9,234 nucleotides of DNA from the NCBI GenBank assembly GCA_030693105.1, contig JAUYBK010000018.1, positions 1-9,234 of the forward strand, written 5' to 3'. This document shows, piece after piece, positions 4,279-9,234 of the stretch. Position numbers and translations under genes: made by a program. The notes beneath the pieces are model-generated. The model saw only the letters and a list, made by a program, of their open reading frames with translations, searched no databases and was not told the origin of the DNA. Each line of letters starts with the position of its first letter. The stretch's first letter is position 1. The DNA is from Methanobacteriaceae archaeon (GTDB lineage: Archaea; Methanobacteriota; Methanobacteria; Methanobacteriales; Methanobacteriaceae).

Positions 4279-7049
4279 GTGGCCAGGTACTTGTTAGTGG
4301 AGCCAGCGGATTTCTGGGAACCCACATAATCCGCCAATTACTTAAAAATACTGATGACAATATCATAGCCCTGGTGCGTGCTGATGATAAACAACACGCC
4401 TTAAAACGTTTGAAGAGGGCTTGGTGGGACTGGTCCGAACTTTTAGAAGGATTAAAAGAGAGAATTGCAGTTATTGCCGGTGATGTGAGCCAGGAACATC
4501 TGGGATTGGATGATGATACCTATAGATCACTGGCTTTGGATATTACCCACATCATTCACACTGCAGCTGATCTGAGGCTGCACGCCTCTCTTAAAGATCT
4601 TCGAAAAACCAATCTGCAGGGGACTGTTAACCTCCTGAAAGTTGGAAACTCTGCCCGGGCTAATGGAAATTTTAAACGTTTCTCCCACCTATCAACAGCC
4701 TATGTTGCTGGAAAACGTGGGGGAGAAATATTTGAGGAGGATCTCCAGGAAGAGTACGGTTTCTGGAGTAACTACGAAGAGAGTAAATATGAAGCTGAAA
4801 GGGCCGTGCAGGAATCAGGTTTGCCATTTTCCATATTCCGGCCCGGAATGGTGGTTGGAAACTCAGAAACTGGTGAAATTAAAACTTTTAACACATTGTA
4901 CGTTCTTTTAAAACTTTACTTAACCGGCAAATTAAGGTTCATCCCCACCAGTTCCTCTTTAAAACTTAACCCCGTTCCCGTAGATTATGTGGCCCAAACA
5001 GTGAGTACTTTAACATTTAATTCAGATGCTGAAGGGAAAACTTTCCACCTCACTGCTCCTCCCTCCCACATTCCTACCATAAAGGAACTTCTAGAAGAGA
5101 CCCGAAAATGGGCCAAAAAAGAACTGGATATCAATCTCCCCCAACCAATATTTCTGCCCCTTTCACCTTTAATACAAAAATTATCACCATCATCCCAGAA
5201 GAATGTTAAACCCGGCCTTTTAAACATTATACTCACACTATCCCCCTATCTTGATGAAAAACGCGTTTTCATAAGAAAAAATACCCAAAAATTTTTAGGA
5301 CCATACAAACTTGACTGGAAAGATTACCTCCCCCATTTACTTGAATATGCAGTTTACCACGGATTTTTCCATCGCTCAGAACGCACAGTTCAAGAACAAG
5401 TTTTGTTCCGGTTAAAAAGCCGAAGCTTCCCTATAAAGTTCTACGATGTGGTGGAAGGCAGCGTAAAAGAGAAACCCTCGGCGTTGATGCATCGGGATAT
5501 TTTAAAAGCTGCAAGTTCACTTCAAAAGTTAGGGGTGATGAAGGGGGATCGGGTGGCCCTGGTAGGTCTAAACAGTACCCGTTATCTAATCCTGGAAGTG
5601 GCAATAGGTCTTATTGGAGCTGTTAGCGTTCCTATCTACTATACCAGCCCACCAAATGAAATAAAGAACATATTAAAGTCTAGTGAGGCTATAATCCTTT
5701 TTTTTGGTACCCCCCACCTTATGAAGTGCTTAGATGAGTTAGATTCTGGTGTTAGAATAATTTCATTTTGTAGAGAATCACAGAAAATCCCTGTTTCTGT
5801 TTTATCGTGGCCATTATTCTTAGAAAATGGAGATTTTTTAGAACCCCCACAAGCTCCTGTTGACTTTGGCGATCTGGCCACCATTCGCTACACCTCCGGC
5901 ACCACTGGTAAACCAAAAGGCGTGACCTTCAACCATGGAAACTTGCGCTGGATGGCAGAATCCATGGCTTCCTTACCATCCTGGCGAGACCGAAACCGCG
6001 AAGTCAACTATTTATCATTTTTGCCAATGAATCATGTGGTAGAGGGCATAATAGGTACCTATTCCCCATATTATGCGCCAGCACCACTCAAATTATACTT
6101 CCTGGAAGATTTCCATGACTTAGCTCAAGCTCTGCCACGGATACGGCCTACCATCTTCTTCTCGGTGCCCCGCTTTTATGAGAAGGTGTGGTCCCAACTT
6201 AAAAATAGTACCATAGGCCACTATTACCTTCAATCCCCGGAGGGCATTATTAAAAAATCCTTAAAACAATTATTACATAGATTAATTCTCAATAAGGCCG
6301 GATTAAACCGTTGCAGCCAGTTAATAGTAGGTTCCGCTACTTCAAGTCAGCAGTTGCTGCAAGATTTTCAGGACTTGGGTGTAGAAATTCACAACGCCTA
6401 CGGCCTCACCGAAGCCCCACTGGTTACCCTTAACCGTAGCGGGGCCAACCAAATAGGGACCGTAGGGGAACCCCTTCCGGAAACCAGGATAATCATCAGC
6501 ACAGAGGGTGAAGTGATGGTGAAAGGGCCCCAGATAACTCCGGGTTACTTTGAAACGGATCTGAAACCTCCCAAAATTGATGGTTGGCTATGCACTGGTG
6601 ATTTGGGATATTTAACTCCGGAAGGAAGTTTAGTTATAACTGGTAGAAAAAAAGAGCTCTTAATCAATTCTTACGGTAAAAGCATCGATCCACTGCATAT
6701 TGAGGCATTATTAAGAGACGTTTCTGGCGTGGTAGAAGTTATGCTGGTTGGCGAAGGCAAACCATATCTAAGTGCTCTTTTGTGGGTGGATGAAGATTAT
6801 AGTCCTGAAAAAATAAACCACGAAATTTTTAAAGTGAATAAGGATCTTTCTCGTCCGGAGCAGGTGAAAAAATGGGCCATCATTTCCAACGATCTTTCCA
6901 TCGAGGGGGGAGATCTTACCGCCAATATGAAACTTAAAAGGGAAATCATAACCACCCGTTACCTGAAAGTGGTCGATGTATTGTACCAGGGAACCATTGA
7001 TCCTCGTGTATTACATTTTGGCCAGTTGGAGGCAATTCATGAGCCTTAA
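4275..7049 (+). CDS. Fusion of thioester (fatty acyl) reductase and long-chain acyl-CoA synthetase-type AMP ligase
   Basis: This 924-residue protein has two catalytic halves. Residues 1-~365 are an extended short-chain-dehydrogenase fold of the thioester-reductase/fatty acyl-CoA reductase type: nucleotide-binding GASGFLG at 9-15, Ser/Thr at 140-141, the catalytic YEESK at 167-171, and FRPGMVVG at 188-195. Residues ~370-924 are an adenylate-forming ligase: P-loop YTSGTTGKPKGV at 539-550, AYGLTE at 708-713, the TGDLGY aspartate at 774-779, the GRKKELLI hinge at 790-797, and NMKLKRE at 884-890, the long-chain acyl-CoA synthetase form of the A10 lysine motif. No phosphopantetheine carrier domain is seen, unlike bacterial carboxylic acid reductases, which are also ordered ligase-carrier-reductase. 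It probably makes acyl-AMP, then acyl-CoA, and reduces the thioester to aldehyde or alcohol with NAD(P)H. The ATG overlaps the preceding stop; a weak GGTGAG lies just upstream. The natural acid is unknown; a fatty or isoprenoid acid is inferred. Confidence 0.88.
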   Translation: MSGQVLVSGASGFLGTHIIRQLLKNTDDNIIALVRADDKQHALKRLKRAWWDWSELLEGLKERIAVIAGDVSQEHLGLDDDTYRSLALDITHIIHTAADLRLHASLKDLRKTNLQGTVNLLKVGNSARANGNFKRFSHLSTAYVAGKRGGEIFEEDLQEEYGFWSNYEESKYEAERAVQESGLPFSIFRPGMVVGNSETGEIKTFNTLYVLLKLYLTGKLRFIPTSSSLKLNPVPVDYVAQTVSTLTFNSDAEGKTFHLTAPPSHIPTIKELLEETRKWAKKELDINLPQPIFLPLSPLIQKLSPSSQKNVKPGLLNIILTLSPYLDEKRVFIRKNTQKFLGPYKLDWKDYLPHLLEYAVYHGFFHRSERTVQEQVLFRLKSRSFPIKFYDVVEGSVKEKPSALMHRDILKAASSLQKLGVMKGDRVALVGLNSTRYLILEVAIGLIGAVSVPIYYTSPPNEIKNILKSSEAIILFFGTPHLMKCLDELDSGVRIISFCRESQKIPVSVLSWPLFLENGDFLEPPQAPVDFGDLATIRYTSGTTGKPKGVTFNHGNLRWMAESMASLPSWRDRNREVNYLSFLPMNHVVEGIIGTYSPYYAPAPLKLYFLEDFHDLAQALPRIRPTIFFSVPRFYEKVWSQLKNSTIGHYYLQSPEGIIKKSLKQLLHRLILNKAGLNRCSQLIVGSATSSQQLLQDFQDLGVEIHNAYGLTEAPLVTLNRSGANQIGTVGEPLPETRIIISTEGEVMVKGPQITPGYFETDLKPPKIDGWLCTGDLGYLTPEGSLVITGRKKELLINSYGKSIDPLHIEALLRDVSGVVEVMLVGEGKPYLSALLWVDEDYSPEKINHEIFKVNKDLSRPEQVKKWAIISNDLSIEGGDLTANMKLKREIITTRYLKVVDVLYQGTIDPRVLHFGQLEAIHEP

Positions 7050-7635
7050 ATTAGATTTACTATCATTATGGATGCCTGAATTTGTTATCAAGAAAGAACT
7101 GAAACTTTTAGGAGATGTTACCATCGGCGAACTGGACCGGCTGCTGCAGGAAAATGCCCCTTCCTACTTAAAATCCGTGAAGAGGCCTGTTTTTGAGGGA
7201 GATAGTACGGCCATACGGGCAGAAATTGCTTCAGCACATAATAAACGCGTAAATTTGCTGGTTGATTCCCTTGGACGTGATAAAGCCATACAACTGGGTA
7301 GAGAGGCACTTTTTATAGTGGGGAAAGATTTAGGATCCCAAATTAAGAATAGAATAGGAGTAGGTAAAAGCCTTAATGAGCTAATAAAAGCAGCAAGTAT
7401 TCTTTATCTGGTGTTGGGGATAACTTTTAAAGTTAAAAAAATTAATGGAGACATTTTTATGGTAGTGAATCGATGCTCACTGGCCCGACATTACTCTCCA
7501 GAGACTTGTCTGATCCTCAGTGCCGCCGATGAAGGAGTGGTGAAGGGTTTAAATCCTAAAATAAAGATGAAATTTACTGAACGTATTGCCGATGGGGCAG
7601 CATGCTGTCTGGCATCCATCCAAGTAGAGGAGTAG
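7039..7635 (+). CDS. V4R / ATC-hydrolase-like small-molecule-binding domain protein
   Basis: The start is set at ATG 7039: GGAGG at 7028-7032 sits 6 bp upstream, and the start overlaps the end of the fusion gene by 11 bp. A longer in-frame version from 6976 lacks such a site. The 198-residue protein has an N-terminal helical half and a C-terminal half that resembles the L-2-amino-thiazoline-4-carboxylic acid hydrolase-like proteins, related to the V4R (4-vinyl reductase) fold. That half shows VVNRCSLARHYSPETC at 142-157, then an acidic stretch AADEGVVKGLNP at 162-173, then FTERIADGAACC at 179-190. Cys146, Cys157, Cys189 and Cys190 are the residues to note and could bind a metal or a ligand. 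Proteins of this group bind small hydrophobic or sulfur-containing molecules, or act as sensors; few are true hydrolases. Between the ligase-reductase and the flavoenzyme it may bind or hand over the pathway intermediate (inference). No membrane segment is seen. Confidence 0.6.
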   Translation: MSLKLDLLSLWMPEFVIKKELKLLGDVTIGELDRLLQENAPSYLKSVKRPVFEGDSTAIRAEIASAHNKRVNLLVDSLGRDKAIQLGREALFIVGKDLGSQIKNRIGVGKSLNELIKAASILYLVLGITFKVKKINGDIFMVVNRCSLARHYSPETCLILSAADEGVVKGLNPKIKMKFTERIADGAACCLASIQVEE

Positions 7636-7639
7636 GAAT

Positions 7640-8938
7640 ATGAGAGCTATTGTAGTTGGTACCGGTGCGGGAGGGGCCACTACCGCACGTGAGTTACAGG
7701 CAAACGGTTTCGAGGTACACCTATTAGAGGCCGGACCCCCTTTCAAACCTTTTACCCGGCGCCTATCCTGGACCGAACCATTTCGTCGTTTTGGTCTCTT
7801 AGGAGGGGAGAAGAAATTCAAATATCTTTTCCCTGCCATGCATATGCAGCGTTCTTCACCGGATCTGGTGTTGGTAAGAGGACTAAGCACTGGTGGTTCA
7901 ACTGTCCTTTCTTGCGGCAACCTGGCCCGGACTGATAATGGCCTGAAAGAGATAGGCCTGGATTTAACCCCGGAGTTCCAGGAACTAGAAGATGAATTAA
8001 AACCAGAACCGATTCCAATTGAGATGTGGAGGCCCATGACTCAGAAGATGTTCCAATCTGCCCAGGATCTGGGCCTAAATCCACAACCTACTCCTAAAGT
8101 GGTTGATTCCAGGCGATGCATTTCTTGTGGCCTTTGTGAGTTGGGTTGCCAGGCCGGTGCTCGTTGGGATTCTAGACAGTTTTTGAAAGAAGCTATTCAA
8201 AAAGGGGCCACTTTGTACACAAATTCGCCTGTGGAGAAGGTTATTATTGGAAAAGAGAGAGTTAAGGGAGTTTTAGTTAAATCAAAGGGTAAAACTACGA
8301 TTATGAAAGGGGAGGTGGTGGTTCTGGCTGCCGGCGGGATTGGAACTGCCCAGATTCTGAAAAATTCGGGACTACCCGTAAGAGACAGTCTGTGGGCAGA
8401 CATCGTTCTAACTATGGGTGGGGTTTCAAAGGGAGCCCATCAACTGGAAGAACCTCCCATGGTGTGGTACACCGAACATGAAGATTTTATCCTGTCGCCT
8501 TACCTGGATATTCTCTCGCATTTCTTCCACAAGCCATGGACAAATGTTTCAATCCAGGACAGGGTTGGTTTGATGGTTAAACTTGCTGATGTGGAAGAGG
8601 GAACAGTTCATACCAGCGGAGAGGTAGAAAAATCCCTTACCAGCCTGGACCAAATCCGTTTAGAACAGGCTATTACTCATGCCTCACCGGTTATGGAAAG
8701 AGCAGGGGTTTCCAGGCCATTCGTAAATGGAATGTACAATGGGGGCCACTTGGGTGGAACAGTCCCCCTTGAAAAGAAAGACTTAAGTACAATGAAACCT
8801 TCATGGCTACCGGAAGGACTATGGGTGGCTGATTTATCCCTGGCACCACGTTCTCAGGGCATGCCCACCATGCTACTCACTGCAGCCCTATCATTGCGAG
8901 TTGCTCGTAAAATAGAAGGAAATTTCAAATTTGAATAG
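7640..8938 (+). CDS. GMC-type FAD-dependent oxidoreductase with CX2CX2CX3C motif
   Basis: This 432-residue protein begins with a Rossmann FAD-binding motif, VVGTGAGGATTARELQ (residues 5-20), ending in the ribose-binding acid at LLEAG (28-32). A second nucleotide-site stretch, VLVRGLSTGGSTVLSCGN, lies at 77-94, and VVVLAAGGIGTAQIL at 226-240. The C-terminal GMC signature is LWVADLSLAPRSQGMPTM at 394-411, and GGHLGGT at 368-374 holds the likely active-site histidine. In between, Cys160, Cys163, Cys166 and Cys170 form CX2CX2CX3C, a spacing known from [4Fe-4S] ferredoxins; some other GMC-like enzymes also carry such a cluster. It is shorter than typical GMC enzymes (500+ residues), with a reduced substrate domain. 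It follows the previous stop by 4 bp, with GAGGAG at 7627-7632 as ribosome binding site. It probably oxidises an alcohol or reduces a double bond; direction, substrate and electron partner (perhaps ferredoxin) are inferred. Confidence 0.82.
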   Translation: MRAIVVGTGAGGATTARELQANGFEVHLLEAGPPFKPFTRRLSWTEPFRRFGLLGGEKKFKYLFPAMHMQRSSPDLVLVRGLSTGGSTVLSCGNLARTDNGLKEIGLDLTPEFQELEDELKPEPIPIEMWRPMTQKMFQSAQDLGLNPQPTPKVVDSRRCISCGLCELGCQAGARWDSRQFLKEAIQKGATLYTNSPVEKVIIGKERVKGVLVKSKGKTTIMKGEVVVLAAGGIGTAQILKNSGLPVRDSLWADIVLTMGGVSKGAHQLEEPPMVWYTEHEDFILSPYLDILSHFFHKPWTNVSIQDRVGLMVKLADVEEGTVHTSGEVEKSLTSLDQIRLEQAITHASPVMERAGVSRPFVNGMYNGGHLGGTVPLEKKDLSTMKPSWLPEGLWVADLSLAPRSQGMPTMLLTAALSLRVARKIEGNFKFE

Positions 8939-8940
8939 AT

Positions 8941-9012
8941 ATGGATGAAATTCACATCCCTTTTAAGTTCTTCCTGACCCTTATCAGTTAAAGAATAGTG
9001 CTGGGGGTGGAT
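8941..9012 (-). pseudogene. Possible C-terminal remnant of a winged-helix regulator
   Basis: On the minus strand a short stretch reads IHPQHYSLTDKGQEELKRDV. The HYSLTDKGQEEL part is very like the wing and last helix of archaeal and bacterial winged-helix regulators. It is preceded in frame by a stop (9013-9015) and continues antisense into the 3' end of the flavoenzyme gene. No start, N-terminal domain or ribosome binding site is present. It is either a relic of a gene mostly lost from the space between the operon and the next gene, or a chance resemblance. Confidence 0.35.
8943..8959 (+). terminator. Weak hairpin after the operon
   Basis: GGATG at 8943-8947 pairs with CATCC at 8955-8959 around a 7-base loop, 4 bp after the flavoenzyme stop, followed by CTTTT. 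The stem is short and the T run poor, so it is at best a weak terminator or RNA end. Archaeal terminators mainly need T-rich tracts. It overlaps the possible winged-helix remnant on the other strand. Confidence 0.25.
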
Positions 9013-9096
9013 TTACGGAAAAAGGATAGGGAAGAATAAAAAAGACTAAACTTTTAGAATGAAATTCCTGGTATTATTATATGTAGGGAGCTTAAA

Positions 9097-9234
9097 ATGA
9101 AAATTAAAATCATAAAATCAACTCCTTTCGGGCCATTGACCATAATCTGGTCCAAAATCGATGGCTCCCCCCGGATCGTCAGAGTACTGCTCTACAATTT
9201 TGAATCCTCTGCTGAAGATCAAGTGGCCCAAATT
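9097..9234 (+). CDS. ogt: Probable methylated-DNA--protein-cysteine methyltransferase, N-terminal part (3' end outside window)
   Basis: An ATG at 9097, with GGGAG at 9086-9090 six bases upstream, opens a frame of 46 codons to the window edge. The sequence MKIKIIKSTPFGPLTIIWSK, with the later SSAEDQVAQ, resembles the N-terminus of archaeal O6-alkylguanine-DNA alkyltransferases, where SPFGPL/TPFGPL near the start is typical. These proteins repair alkylated guanine by moving the alkyl group to their own cysteine. The catalytic PCHR motif would lie further right, outside the window, so the call rests only on the N-terminus. It is separated from the operon by 158 bp and probably has its own promoter; CTTTTAGAA at about 9052-9060 is a possible TATA element. 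No functional link to the operon is evident. Confidence 0.6.
   Translation, partial: MKIKIIKSTPFGPLTIIWSKIDGSPRIVRVLLYNFESSAEDQVAQI

Noticed and set aside
4086..4366. Two overlapping minus-strand frames across the first operon junction
   Set aside because: Both are antisense shadows of the pyruvyl transferase and fusion genes with Ser/Trp/Cys-rich low-complexity composition.
6976..7038. Upstream extension of the V4R-like protein by 21 residues
   Set aside because: It lies wholly inside the fusion gene with no ribosome binding site, whereas ATG 7039 has GGAGG at ideal spacing.
7549..8037. 162-residue minus-strand frame
   Set aside because: It runs antisense through two well-supported genes, is rich in Pro, Ser and Arg, and has no family features.
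1..9234. CRISPR array, tRNA or rRNA gene, insertion sequence or integrase
   Set aside because: No regularly spaced repeats, cloverleaf sequence, conserved rRNA stretches or transposase motifs were seen on either strand.

Overview
The window looks like chromosomal DNA of a methanogenic archaeon, most likely Methanobacterium or a close relative. This is judged from the protein families, the AT-rich TATA-like elements, GGAGG-type ribosome binding sites, and the archaeal style of the regulator and the methyltransferase. No rRNA, tRNA, CRISPR array or transposase was found. Genus assignment is inference from memory of protein families, not a database result.

Left part (1-1497) is a damaged restriction-modification locus. 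It holds the C-terminal, DNA-recognition part of a large TaqI/Eco57I-type methylase-restriction protein cut by the window edge. A tightly coupled gene follows but only its first ~35 codons survive. Running towards it from the other strand is a beta-class DNA methyltransferase that keeps its TSPPY motif but loses everything after codon ~123. The two broken genes meet within a few bases near 1126-1134, which looks like a deletion scar.

Middle part (1498-2980) is very AT-rich and decaying. It holds a degraded, unidentified minus-strand reading frame, a NimA-like flavoprotein pseudogene (one stop, two frameshifts) and, divergent from it, a TetR-family regulator pseudogene (one stop, two frameshifts). 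Their 86-bp shared upstream region still carries a perfect operator-like palindrome and a 12-bp direct repeat containing TATA-like sequence.

Right part (3010-8938) is a compact and intact four-gene plus-strand operon of visibly higher GC. It encodes a polysaccharide pyruvyl transferase family protein, a 924-residue fusion of an NAD(P)H thioester reductase with a long-chain acyl-CoA-synthetase-type AMP ligase (no carrier domain visible), a small protein of the V4R / ATC-hydrolase-like fold group, and a short GMC-type flavin oxidoreductase with a CX2CX2CX3C cluster motif. Junctions are an ATGA overlap, an 11-bp overlap and a 4-bp gap, so the genes are probably co-translated. The natural reading is an undescribed pathway that activates a long-chain or isoprenoid carboxylic acid, reduces it to an aldehyde or alcohol, and handles that product with a flavoenzyme. 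The pyruvyl transferase points to an envelope glycoconjugate as the destination. The tetR pseudogene ends only 29 bp before this operon, so it may once have been the first gene and repressor of the unit.

The end of the window (9097-9234) starts a further gene, probably an O6-alkylguanine-DNA alkyltransferase (ogt), cut by the right edge.
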